Below, in pieces: positions 8,872 to 18,000 of a stretch of DNA of 64,000 nt. Under the pieces are notes generated by a model. That model was not told where the DNA came from and did no database searches. It saw only the letters and a program-made list of their open reading frames with translations. The DNA is from Bradyrhizobium paxllaeri (GTDB lineage Bacteria > Pseudomonadota > Alphaproteobacteria > Rhizobiales > Xanthobacteraceae), in assembly GCF_001693515.2 (NCBI RefSeq), contig NZ_CP042968.1:2852001-2916000 (forward strand). Direction: 5' to 3'. The translations under genes and the position numbers were made by a program. Each line of letters opens with the position of its first letter. Positions within the stretch are counted from its first letter, which is position 1.

Positions 8872-10020
8872 ATGTTCCTGACTGAACACGATCTGACCGA
8901 ACTGATGGCATGGCGCCGGGAACTTCACCGTAAGCCTGAATTATCGGGACAGGAAGAAAAGACCGCGGCGACCGTGCAAGCGCTGCTCCATGCAGCCGGC
9001 GCCGACAAGGTAGTTGCAGGGCTCGGCGGCCATGGCGTGCTCGGAATCTATGAAGGGGACGTGCCCGGCCCGACCATCATGCTTCGAGCCGAGCTCGATG
9101 GATTGCCGATTCAGGAGACCTCGGAGCTGGCGTATCGGTCATTGGTGCCGGGCAAGGCGCATCTCTGCGGCCATGACGGACACATGACCATTCTGGCGGC
9201 GGTCGCGCGGTGCCTGGGCCGGCAACGGCCGAAGCGGGGGCGGGCCATGCTGCTGTTCCAGCCGGCTGAAGAGGACGGCTCTGGCGCCGCGGCGGTCCTT
9301 GCCGATGCGAAGTTCGATGAAGTGCGGCCCGATTTTGTTTTCTCGCTGCATAATCTTCCGGGTCTGCCGGTTGGGCAGGTTTCGATTGCCGAAGGTCTGG
9401 TCAATTGCGCCTCGCGCGGAATGCAGATCGTTCTGACCGGGCGAACCGCACACGCCTCCAGCCCCGAGTTCGGCGTTTCGCCGCAACGGGCCATCGCAAC
9501 GCTATTGAGCGAAATCACCGCGTTGGGGCGGGGTGGCGCGCTGGATGAAGCGTTCTCGATGGTGACGGTCACCCATGCGAGGCTGGGCGAGCCGGCATTC
9601 GGCATCTCGCCCGGTCAGGCCGAACTCTGGGTGACGCTGAGGACGCTGACCGATTCGACGATGGAGCTGATACGTCAGCAGGCGGAAGATCTGGTGCAGC
9701 GCGTGGCGGCGCGCGAGGGGCTGCAGGTCAGAATCACCTATCGCGACGTTTTCAGTCACTGCCTGAACAATGCGGAGGCCGTTGCGCATCTCAGAAGCGC
9801 GCTCGATGCAGAAGGCGTGCGTCATTCCACGCAAGGCCTTCCGATGCGGGGATCCGAGGACTTCGGACGATTCAACTCGCGGTCGAGGGCCGCGATGTTC
9901 TTCCTTGGCGCAGGGGAGCAGCATCCTAGCCTGCACGAGCCGAACTATGATTTTCCCGATCAGCTCATTGAAACTGGTGCGAGGGTCTTCATGCGGACTC
10001 TGCGCAACCTGTTGGATTGA
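8872..10020 (+). CDS. M20-family amidohydrolase / aminoacylase-type metallopeptidase
   Basis: 382-aa cytoplasmic hydrolase of the M20D type (IAA-amino acid hydrolase, hippurate hydrolase and aminoacylase relatives). Metal and catalytic residues are visible: CGHDGH (about 101-106), the EE pair in LFQPAEEDGSGA (about 130-141), SLHNLPG, and a C-terminal MRGSEDFG. A small dimerisation domain lies between (TGRTAHASSPEFG). I start at the ATG at 8872, where homology begins; the frame is open from 8824. It could cleave an N-acyl amino acid or acyl peptide. Whether it acts on the lipopeptide made nearby is speculation. Confidence 0.85.
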   Translation: MFLTEHDLTELMAWRRELHRKPELSGQEEKTAATVQALLHAAGADKVVAGLGGHGVLGIYEGDVPGPTIMLRAELDGLPIQETSELAYRSLVPGKAHLCGHDGHMTILAAVARCLGRQRPKRGRAMLLFQPAEEDGSGAAAVLADAKFDEVRPDFVFSLHNLPGLPVGQVSIAEGLVNCASRGMQIVLTGRTAHASSPEFGVSPQRAIATLLSEITALGRGGALDEAFSMVTVTHARLGEPAFGISPGQAELWVTLRTLTDSTMELIRQQAEDLVQRVAAREGLQVRITYRDVFSHCLNNAEAVAHLRSALDAEGVRHSTQGLPMRGSEDFGRFNSRSRAAMFFLGAGEQHPSLHEPNYDFPDQLIETGARVFMRTLRNLLD

Positions 10021-10090
10021 AAAGGTTTGAGCGCATGCAAGGCGGCAATGATGATGCCATCCGGTGTCGCGTTTGATGGTCGTGTCAGAA

Positions 10091-10123
10091 ATTAGAACTG
10101 ATCAAAATTAGAAAGATTCAAAA
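10091..10123. promoter_or_regulatory. Tandem Irr/ICE-like operator candidates upstream of the siderophore receptor
   Basis: Two abutting copies fit the rhizobial iron control element TTTAGAA-N3-TTCTAAA imperfectly. Copy one is ATTAGAA-ctg-ATCAAAA (10091-10107, 11 of 14). Copy two is ATTAGAA-aga-TTCAAAA (10107-10123, 12 of 14). The surrounding stretch 10080-10220 is AT-rich compared with the coding sequence. The role is inferred from the motif and from the receptor start at 10352. Confidence 0.42.
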
Positions 10124-10198
10124 CAGGATGGCGCGCGTCGAATCGTACGAACGAAATTCGTTCATTGGAGCGTGGGTTCGAAAACATTCGCGCGGGAA

Positions 10199-10215
10199 TT
10201 TAGAACTATTAGAAA
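10199..10215. promoter_or_regulatory. Irr/ICE-like operator candidate nearest the receptor
   Basis: TTTAGAA-cta-TTAGAAA matches 12 of 14 positions of the ICE consensus, with a perfect left half. It is about 140 bases before the receptor ATG. The rest of the 10021-10351 intergenic region shows no ORF or clear sigma-70 promoter that I can defend. Confidence 0.45.
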
Positions 10216-10351
10216 GTGCGGTGTTGCTCTATCGCCACTGATGCAAGCCGCTGTGCGTGCGCAGCATCACCTTAGATAGCTTCTACTCGCTGTTTCCACT
10301 TCGGTAGCTAGAACGAGCAGGGACCTGCTTGTGGGCTTTTGGGGTGGAAGT

Positions 10352-12712
10352 ATGACGTATGAAGTCGCTGCCAGAAATGTTGTGCGCGCTGTTTCGCTGG
10401 GAGCGGTAAGCTATCTCGCGCTTTCATTGAATGTTTCGACCGGCCAGCAGGCGTTCGCGCAGACTTTGCCGCCTGTGACGGTGGATGCTCCCGACAAGCC
10501 CAGAGCGCGGCAGACGACTCAGAGATCGCAAACGTCCACATCACGCGTGCAGCGGCGCGTCGCTGCGCCTGCGCCTCGCCGGGTGGAGCCGGTGCCATAT
10601 GTGACGCCTTCGACCGGAACGCTTGGTTCGCCACCGGCTCCGTATGCAGGAGGGCAGGTCGCGACGGGAGGGAGCCTCGGACTCCTGGGCAATCGCAGCG
10701 TCATGGATACGCCCTTCAATCAGACCAACTATACCGCGCAATTGATACAGAACCAGCAGGCGCGGACGATCCGCGACGTCCTGATGAACGATCCTTCAGT
10801 TCGCGTCATCCAGGCGGCGGGTGGCGGCGCCGATAGTCTGTTTGTTCGCGGTTTTTATCTCGACAGCGGCGATTACGGGCTGAACGGCCTGTACGGAATC
10901 GCGCCGTATTACTCTATCGGGGCGAATTTCATCGAGCGCGTCGAAGTCCTGAAAGGACCGAGCGCTGTGCTCAACGGCATGACCACTGGCGGTACCGGTG
11001 TTGCGAGCGGTGGTGCCGTCGGCGGCAGCGTTAATCTCATCACCAAGCATGCTCCTGACGTCGACATTACGCAGCTGACGAGCACCTATGTTTCCAGGTC
11101 GCAGTTCGGCGGGAATATCGACGTCAGCCGGCGCTATGGCGAACACAAGGAGTGGGGGGTCCGGCTGAACAGCACCTACTCGAACGGCAGTACGCCGTGG
11201 AACCGTCAGACCGACGAATTCGGCAACGTTGTTCTCGGCCTTGACTATCGGGGCGAGAACGCGCGCGTGGCGGTCGATCTCGGCTACCAGGCCGACAATC
11301 TGAATCCGCCCATGCGTTTCTTTAATATACCTACGACAACAACGCTCATTCCGCCGCCACCGAAGGCTGGAACGAATTTCCAGGTTCCGTGGGCCTATTA
11401 CGCGCCGACGGACTTCTTCTCGACCGTAAAAGGCGAGGTCGATGTCAACGACTGGGTAACCGCCTATGCGTCGTTTGGTTATCACGACAGCAACATCAAC
11501 TATGCCTATCCTTCGCCCAACATCTCCAATGTCGCGCCGGGCGCACTGACGTCCCCTCCGGGGGTGTTCCAGTTGGGAGGCCTGTGGTCGCGTCCGTTTG
11601 CCGGCAAGGAGACTTTCGAGACGCTCGCGGGTGAGACCGGCATTCGCGCAAACGTGGACACCGGTCCCGTCAATCACGCGGTCAATGTGAACTACTCCAT
11701 CAACGACCGAACCTATAACCAGAAGGTCTGGACGCGTTCGAACAATGCTCTAACCGACATTATTTTCTGGAACCTCTACACCGAGCCGACCAACATTCCC
11801 AAGCCCAACTTCACGACATTGTCCGCGAGCCAGTTGACCAATGTGAATATCTCAAGCGTGGGCGTTTCCGACACCATGTCGATGTTCAACAAGCGTGTTC
11901 AGCTGACGGTCGGCGTTCGTCGTCAGACGGCCGGAAGTGAGGTAACGAATTATCTCACGCCCGCTCTAAGCAGGCCGGAAACGGATTCTTCCGTATGGAC
12001 CCCGGCCTATGCCTTGGTGGTGAAGCCGGTCGAGAACATCTCGCTGTACGCAAACTATATCGAAGGACTGCAAACGCCGCATGTCGTGGGTAGCGGGTTC
12101 GCCAATATCGGGACCGTGTTTCCGCCCGGTCAGACCAAGCAGGCCGAAGCGGGTGTGAAGATCGATACGGGCCGCCTGACGACGACCATGAGTGTGTTCG
12201 ATATTACGCAGCCAAGCATTATCGCGGTAGGCAACGTCCAGGTTCTTAATGGCCAGCAGCGCAATCGCGGTGTCGAACTCAACGTGTTCGGCGAGATCAC
12301 GCCTGCAATCCGGTTGCTCGGTGGCCTGGCCTTGATCGATGGCAAACAGGTCAAGACGGCCAACAATGGCGCGACAGACGGCAGGACTGCGGTCGGCGTT
12401 CCAGCGGTCACCGCCAACATCGGTGCTGAGTGGGATACGCCGTTTATGCGTGACCTGACGCTCACGGGAAGGATCGTTTATACCAGTTCGCAGTATGTCA
12501 ACGTAACCAACACCCTCACGCTTCCGGAATGGACGAGGGTCGATATCGGGGCGCGATACACGTTTACGTCGCCCTGGAACGGCAAGCCGATCGTGGTGCG
12601 CGCCAATATCGAGAACGTTTTCAACGAAGCCTACTGGGCATCGGCCTACAGTGGTGTGATCACGCTCGCTGCCCCGCGCACCTATCTCCTGTCGACGACG
12701 TTCAATTTCTGA
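10352..12712 (+). CDS. TonB-dependent ferric-siderophore receptor
   Basis: 786-aa outer-membrane receptor, presumably for the siderophore made by the downstream assembly line. It has a signal peptide (about 1-36, cleavage near QAFAQTLP), a basic, proline-rich spacer, a plug (TIRDVLMNDPSVRVIQ, LFVRGFYLDSGDYGLNGLYG, FIERVEVLKGPSAVLNG, GGAVGGSVNLITK) and a barrel ending with the terminal phenylalanine (LLSTTFNF). There is no N-terminal STN signalling domain, so it should not work through a FecI/FecR circuit. I choose ATG 10352 behind GGGGTGG; a GTG at 10331 is possible. A terminator follows, so it is transcribed alone. Confidence 0.9.
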   Translation: MTYEVAARNVVRAVSLGAVSYLALSLNVSTGQQAFAQTLPPVTVDAPDKPRARQTTQRSQTSTSRVQRRVAAPAPRRVEPVPYVTPSTGTLGSPPAPYAGGQVATGGSLGLLGNRSVMDTPFNQTNYTAQLIQNQQARTIRDVLMNDPSVRVIQAAGGGADSLFVRGFYLDSGDYGLNGLYGIAPYYSIGANFIERVEVLKGPSAVLNGMTTGGTGVASGGAVGGSVNLITKHAPDVDITQLTSTYVSRSQFGGNIDVSRRYGEHKEWGVRLNSTYSNGSTPWNRQTDEFGNVVLGLDYRGENARVAVDLGYQADNLNPPMRFFNIPTTTTLIPPPPKAGTNFQVPWAYYAPTDFFSTVKGEVDVNDWVTAYASFGYHDSNINYAYPSPNISNVAPGALTSPPGVFQLGGLWSRPFAGKETFETLAGETGIRANVDTGPVNHAVNVNYSINDRTYNQKVWTRSNNALTDIIFWNLYTEPTNIPKPNFTTLSASQLTNVNISSVGVSDTMSMFNKRVQLTVGVRRQTAGSEVTNYLTPALSRPETDSSVWTPAYALVVKPVENISLYANYIEGLQTPHVVGSGFANIGTVFPPGQTKQAEAGVKIDTGRLTTTMSVFDITQPSIIAVGNVQVLNGQQRNRGVELNVFGEITPAIRLLGGLALIDGKQVKTANNGATDGRTAVGVPAVTANIGAEWDTPFMRDLTLTGRIVYTSSQYVNVTNTLTLPEWTRVDIGARYTFTSPWNGKPIVVRANIENVFNEAYWASAYSGVITLAAPRTYLLSTTFNF

Positions 12713-12746
12713 ACGCTGCACCCTTCTCATCCGTTTCCAATACGCG

Positions 12747-12779
12747 CCGCCGCGGATCCCGTCCGCGGCGGTTTTATTT
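12747..12779 (+). terminator. Rho-independent terminator after the siderophore receptor
   Basis: Perfect 9-bp GC stem (CCGCCGCGG and CCGCGGCGG) with a 7-base loop, followed by TTTTATTT. It lies 35 bases after the receptor stop. Confidence 0.88.
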
Positions 12780-13096
12780 GATCTGCATTGTCGACAAAAG
12801 TTCACTCATCGAAATTGATGACAATGCGATGAAAAGATTCTCCGAACGCTGATGTGCGATTTCGAATCTCGAAAATTGTTCCGACTCAAAAAACTAGAAT
12901 TGCAAGAAACTGCGGATCGTTTTGCAAATCAGTGACTTGTCACCCGTCTCGCGCGCAAGCGCGGAGGTTGCATCATGTCATGCGGTCGCCAACTTGGAGC
13001 TATTAAAAACTTCGGCGCCGATATTGTTTTGACCGTCATTTGCTTCTGACCTAGTCAAACGTCATTCCATTCGTTTTCTGAAGAGGGGCCGAACCA
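12780..13096 (+). other. Intergenic leader of the NRPS operon
   Basis: 317 bases with no credible gene. The region is locally AT-rich. A weak ICE-like half-site (CTAGAA near 12894) and a TTGACC...TAGTCA-like pair near 13030-13060 may mark the promoter of the mbtH-NRPS operon, but neither is convincing. A purine-rich GAAGAGGGG precedes mbtH and is its likely ribosome site. Confidence 0.35.
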
Positions 13097-13324
13097 ATGA
13101 TGGTGTTCGACAGAGACGACGTCACCTTCACCGTCGTCATCAATCACGAAGAGCAATACTCCATCTGGCCGACGTTCAAGGAAATTCCGAACGGCTGGAA
13201 AGCGGTGGGCAAGACGGGCAGCAAGAAGGAGTGTCTCGATCACATCGAGCAGGTATGGACCGACATGCGCCCGCTGACCTTGCGCAAATTCATGGACGAA
13301 ACGGCGCCACAGCAGTCGGCTTGA
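13097..13324 (+). CDS. MbtH-like NRPS adenylation-domain chaperone
   Basis: 75-aa protein with the full MbtH signature: [19 protein letters not shown], then [14 protein letters not shown]. MbtH proteins bind NRPS adenylation domains and are often needed for their folding or activity. It is the first gene of the biosynthetic operon, 24 bases before the thioesterase. A second in-frame ATG lies at 13100. Confidence 0.95.
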   Translation: MMVFDRDDVTFTVVINHEEQYSIWPTFKEIPNGWKAVGKTGSKKECLDHIEQVWTDMRPLTLRKFMDETAPQQSA

Positions 13325-13347
13325 GCCAGCGGAGTCTTGATCTTCCG

Positions 13348-14103
13348 ATGCGGCTTCTTTGTCTGCCTTACTCCGGCGGCAGCGCCATGATCTATGCGCG
13401 GTGGCGCAGGCTGCTGCCATCGTGGATCGATGTTCGGCCGGTGGAGTGGCCCGGGCGCGGCGCGCGCATGGACGAGCCGCCGGCGACCGATCCGTGCGCG
13501 TTGGCCTCGCAACTCGCCCGCGAACTTGGCGCGCAGCTTGACGCGCCTTACGCATTATTCGGGCACAGCCTTGGTGCCGTGATTGCGTTCGAGCTCGCGC
13601 ACAGCCTGCTCGATCGCGGCGCACCGGCGCCAGCCATTCTCTTTGCCTCGGGCGCGGAGGCGCCGGCCGTTCGGGACGGCAGCAAATGGCGCGAGCCGCT
13701 GAGCGACGAGGCGTTGCTGCGGGAATTGCGCAGCCTGCGAGGCACGCCGGAGGAGGTGCTGTCGAACCCGGAGCTGATGCGATCGGCCCTGCCGGTGCTT
13801 CGCGCCGATTTCCTGATGTGCGGCGCCTATGTCTACCGGCCGCGGCCACCGTTGCCGTGCCCCGTGCATGTCTTCGGCGGCGTCGACGACGAAACCAGCC
13901 GCGAAGCGCTGCAGGGCTGGGGCCGCGAGACCTCGGCGTCATTCACGCTTCATATGCTGCCGGGGCATCACTTCTTCATTCACACGCAGCAGGCTGAACT
14001 GATCGACCTGATCGGCACGGCGCTGGCCCGGCAATCGGGGCGATCGATTGGTTTGCATCGGAGCGAGGATCATGAACGCGTTCTCCGTCCAGCCACTCAT
14101 TGA
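13348..14103 (+). CDS. Type II thioesterase for NRPS proofreading
   Basis: 251-aa alpha/beta hydrolase of the GrsT/TycF type. The family start MRLLCLPYSGGSA is here. The nucleophile elbow is GHSLG (about residues 73-77), the acid is in VFGGVDDETS and the catalytic His in MLPGHHFFI. These enzymes remove wrong or stalled acyl groups from carrier domains. I start at ATG 13348, where similarity begins, although the frame is open from inside mbtH. It overlaps the hydroxylase gene by 32 bases, indicating translational coupling. Confidence 0.92.
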   Translation: MRLLCLPYSGGSAMIYARWRRLLPSWIDVRPVEWPGRGARMDEPPATDPCALASQLARELGAQLDAPYALFGHSLGAVIAFELAHSLLDRGAPAPAILFASGAEAPAVRDGSKWREPLSDEALLRELRSLRGTPEEVLSNPELMRSALPVLRADFLMCGAYVYRPRPPLPCPVHVFGGVDDETSREALQGWGRETSASFTLHMLPGHHFFIHTQQAELIDLIGTALARQSGRSIGLHRSEDHERVLRPATH

Positions 14104-15040
14104 GGGCAGAAGTCTTCCGTTGCTGCTCAAGGCCGACTCGGTCGGGCAGCCGCTAGGCGAAGCGCTGCCGATGCTGCGCGAGACTATCGACCGGCATCTG
14201 ACCGATTGCGGCGGCATCGTGTTTCGCGACTTCTCGCTCGACGGTCCCGATGCGTTTCGGGCCTTCGCGGCCGATTTCGGTCATCCGCTATTGACCTATG
14301 AGTTTGGATCGACACCGCGTTCGCAGGTCACCTCCGGAGTCTATACGTCCACGGAATATCCGCCGCACCAGCATATCCCGCTGCATAACGAGCAGGCCTA
14401 TACGCGCGATTGGCCGATGAAGATCTGGTTCTACTGCATGCAGCCGGCGCTGGAGGGCGGCGAGACACCGATCGCCGACAGCCGCGCCATCTATCGCGAT
14501 ATGCCGCCGGCGATCCGGGAGCGCTTCGCCGACAAGGGCGTGATGTATGTGCGCAACTACGGCAACGGCCTCGATGTCGATTGGCAGCAGGTATTCGGCA
14601 CCGACTCCAGATCAGAAGTCGAGGCTTACTGCGCCGGGCATGACATCGAATGCGAGTGGAAGGAAGATGGCGAGCTTCGCACGCGCCAGATCTGCCAGGG
14701 CACGGCGCGCCATCCGGTGACGGGGGAATGGGTCTGGTTCAATCAGGCGCACCTGTTCCACGTCTCTAACCTCGAGCCGGAGGTGCGCGAGAGTTTGCTC
14801 GACGTGGTCGGTGACGAGGTCGAGCTGCCGCGCAATGTCTTCTACGGCGACGGATCGCCGATCGACGATGAAACGCTGTTTACCGTCCGCAGCGTCCTCG
14901 AGAAACACAAGCTCAGTTTTCCGTGGCAGGCCGGCGACGTGGTGATGCTCGACAACATGCTTACCGCGCATGCCCGCGCACCGTTCAGGGGACCGCGCAA
15001 GGTAATCGTCGCGATGGCGGAAGCCCATCGGCGGAGCTGA
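14072..15040 (+). CDS. TauD/SyrP-like Fe(II)/2-oxoglutarate amino-acid beta-hydroxylase
   Basis: 322-aa non-haem iron dioxygenase. The metal-binding facial triad is visible as HNE (HIPLHNEQAY, about residues 105-108) and a distal His in LDNMLTAHARAPF (about 307), followed by the 2-oxoglutarate-binding Arg region (GPRKVIVAMAEAHR). SyrP-type enzymes hydroxylate an amino acid held on an NRPS carrier domain. Because the first NRPS module carries an aspartate code, the likely product is beta-hydroxyaspartate, a known bidentate iron ligand in siderophores. The ATG at 14072 has a strong ribosome site (GGAGCGAGG). Function is inferred from family plus context. Confidence 0.87.
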   Translation: MNAFSVQPLIEGRSLPLLLKADSVGQPLGEALPMLRETIDRHLTDCGGIVFRDFSLDGPDAFRAFAADFGHPLLTYEFGSTPRSQVTSGVYTSTEYPPHQHIPLHNEQAYTRDWPMKIWFYCMQPALEGGETPIADSRAIYRDMPPAIRERFADKGVMYVRNYGNGLDVDWQQVFGTDSRSEVEAYCAGHDIECEWKEDGELRTRQICQGTARHPVTGEWVWFNQAHLFHVSNLEPEVRESLLDVVGDEVELPRNVFYGDGSPIDDETLFTVRSVLEKHKLSFPWQAGDVVMLDNMLTAHARAPFRGPRKVIVAMAEAHRRS

Positions 15041-15062
15041 TCTGAAGGCATCCATCAGCCCG

Positions 15063-18000
15063 ATGGTCAGGGATACTCGGTTCGCGTTCGGACAGGATTT
15101 TCGGAAGATGCACAAAGACAACCTTGTCGAACGATTGCGCGAACACGCCGCGGTACGCCCGGACAAAGTGGCGTTGCGTTTCCTGGAAGGCGACGATGTC
15201 GCCGACGAGCTGACCTTTGCCGCGCTCGATGTGCAGATAAGATCCGTCGCAGCCCGGTTGCAGGCGTTGAACGGCGCGGGCGAGCGGGCGGTGATTCTGC
15301 TGCCGAGTGGGATCAACTATGCCCTGGCCTTCTACGCCTGTCTGTATGCGGGCGTGATCGCGGTCCCGGCGTATCCGCCGGAGGGCGGGCCCGAGCGGTA
15401 TGCGGGACGTCTCAACGGCATTCTGCGCGATGCGGCGCCTCGCTTCATCCTGGTGGAAACCGCTCTGCGTTCCGCCGTGGAAACAGCGTTGCCCGAACTG
15501 GCCAACGTCCAGATCATTGCGGTGGATGCGATCCCACTGGAAACAGCGGCGGAATGGCGCGAGACGCAGCCTGCGGCTGATACCATCGCCTTCCTCCAAT
15601 ACACCTCGGGATCGACATCGCAGCCGAAAGGCGTTTGCGTCTCGCATGAAAACCTGACGGCCAATGAGAAGGCGATCCAGGCCGCGGCCGGCGGAATGCT
15701 CGACGATATCTTCGTAAGCTGGCTGCCGCTCTATCACGACATGGGATTGATCGGCGGGCTACTGAATCCGCTGTTCACGGGCTTTACCGCCGTCCTGATG
15801 TCGCCGCGCAATTTTCTGGAGCGACCGCGGCGCTGGCTGGAGGCGATCGACCGTCATGGCGGCACGATCAGCGGCGGGCCCGATTTTGCCTACGCGCTGT
15901 GCGCCGATCGCATTTCCGATGAAACGATCGGCCGGCTCGACCTCAGCCGCTGGCGGTTCGCATTCTCCGGCTCGGAATTCGTCCGCAAAAACACGCTCAG
16001 GCGATTCGGAGACAGATTTGAACGGTCCGGGTTCGACCGGCGTGCGCTGACCGCCTGCTACGGCCTGGCCGAGGCGACGCTGCTGGTGAGCGCAGGTAAA
16101 CTTGGCACCGAGACCGTCAGTCATACGCTCGACACGATGGCGCTTGCTGCTGGCCGCGTTGCGAACGCCGATGCGGGTACCGACCTCGTGGAATGCGGCC
16201 AAACGGTCGCTGATCATGCCACGCGCATCATGCGCGTCGATGGATCGGCCGCAGCCGAGGCGGACGAAGTGGGCGAGATCTGGGTCGCCGGTCCCAGCGT
16301 CGCGGCTGGATACTGGAATAATCCGGAGGCGACGGAGCACGCCTTCGTCGAGCGCGATGGCGTCCGCTGGCTGCGCACCGGTGATGTCGGCTTCATCAGG
16401 GACGGTGCGCTGGTCGTGACCGGCCGGCTCAAGGATCTCCTGATCGTTCGCGGGCAGAACGTCTATCCGACGGATGTCGAACAGGCGGTCGAAGCCGATG
16501 TGGCATCAGTCCGTAGCGGAAGGGTTGCTGCCTTTGCGGTCGAAATCGACGGGCGGGAAGGCATTGGGGTCGCGGCGGAATTCAGCCGTACCGTCCTCAA
16601 GCGCAGCGATCCCGAGGTGCTCGCGCAGGCGGTGGGCGAGGCGGTGCTGCGGCAGGCGCAGGAATATCCGGCGGTGATCGTCCTGCTGAATCCGCAAGCG
16701 ATGCCGTTGACGACCAGCGGCAAGCTGCAGCGTTCGGCCTGCGCGGCGCGCCTGGCCGACAATACGCTCGACAGCTTTATGGTGTTCGAGAGGGGACGCC
16801 GCCGCGACGGTGCCCCGCTGACGGCGCCGGCGACCGATACCGAGCGTGCCGTAGCCTCGATCTGGTGCGATGCGCTCGCCGTAAGGGCCGTGCATCGCGA
16901 GGATGATTTCTTCGTGCTGGGCGGAAACTCGATCGCGGCCGGCCAGGTCGCGGCCGCGATTCGCGAGCGTTTCAGCGTGGAATTGGAGCTGCGCAGTTTC
17001 TTCGACACGCCGACGCTCGCAGCCTTCGCGGGCCATATCGACGGCCTGCCAAACACCGGCGCAGGGCGGGCGCTGCCGCCGATCCCGCGGGCCGCGGCCG
17101 CCGATCGGGCGACGTTGTCGCACGCGCAGGAGCGGCTATGGTTTCTCTGGAATATGGATCCCACCGGGACGGCCTATACCGTTGCCAGCACGATCCGCCT
17201 GAAGGGACAGCTCGATCATGCCGCTCTGTCGTGCGCGATCGGCGAGGTCGTCCGGCGCCACGAGGTGCTGCGCACGACATTTGTCGCCGAAGATGGCCGC
17301 GCAAGGCAGGTCATCCACGACGCCATGAGCGTCGATATCAGACACGAGGATCTCCGTGCGTACCCAGCGCGTGACCGCGACGATCGTGCCGCGGAGCTCA
17401 GGCGGTCCGAACTCGGCAAGCCGTTCGACCTCGTGCACGGGCCGCTGCTACGGGCGGCGCTGCTTCAACTCACCGATGACGTGCATGAACTGCTGCTGCT
17501 GGCCCATCACATCGTCGCCGACGGCTGGTCGCTCGACGTCATGCTCGAGGAACTGGCCGGGCTCTACCGCGGCGCCATCGGGCAGGACACGGGCGCGCCG
17601 CCGCTGCAGACGATTCAATATGCCGATTTCGCCGCCTGGCAACGAAACTGGCTCGCGGCAGGCGAGGGCGACCGGCAATTCGCTTGTTGGCGCGCGAAGC
17701 TGGGCGATGTGCATCCGGTTCTGGCCTTGCCTCACGACAGGCCGCGAACGGCAACGCAAAGCCATGCCGGAGATACGATTGGCCTTGCAATCGACGGCGC
17801 GCTGGCCGCGCGGCTTCGGGAGATTGCCGCCAAGCATCGCGTCAGCGTGTTCATGCTGCTGCTCGGGGCGTATCAGGCGCTGCTCTATCGCTATACCGGG
17901 CAGAACGATCTGCGCGTCGGCGTGCCGGTCGCAGGGCGCCGGCATGCGCAGCTCGAACGGCTGATCGGATGTTTCGTCAACACGCTGGTGCTGCGCGCCG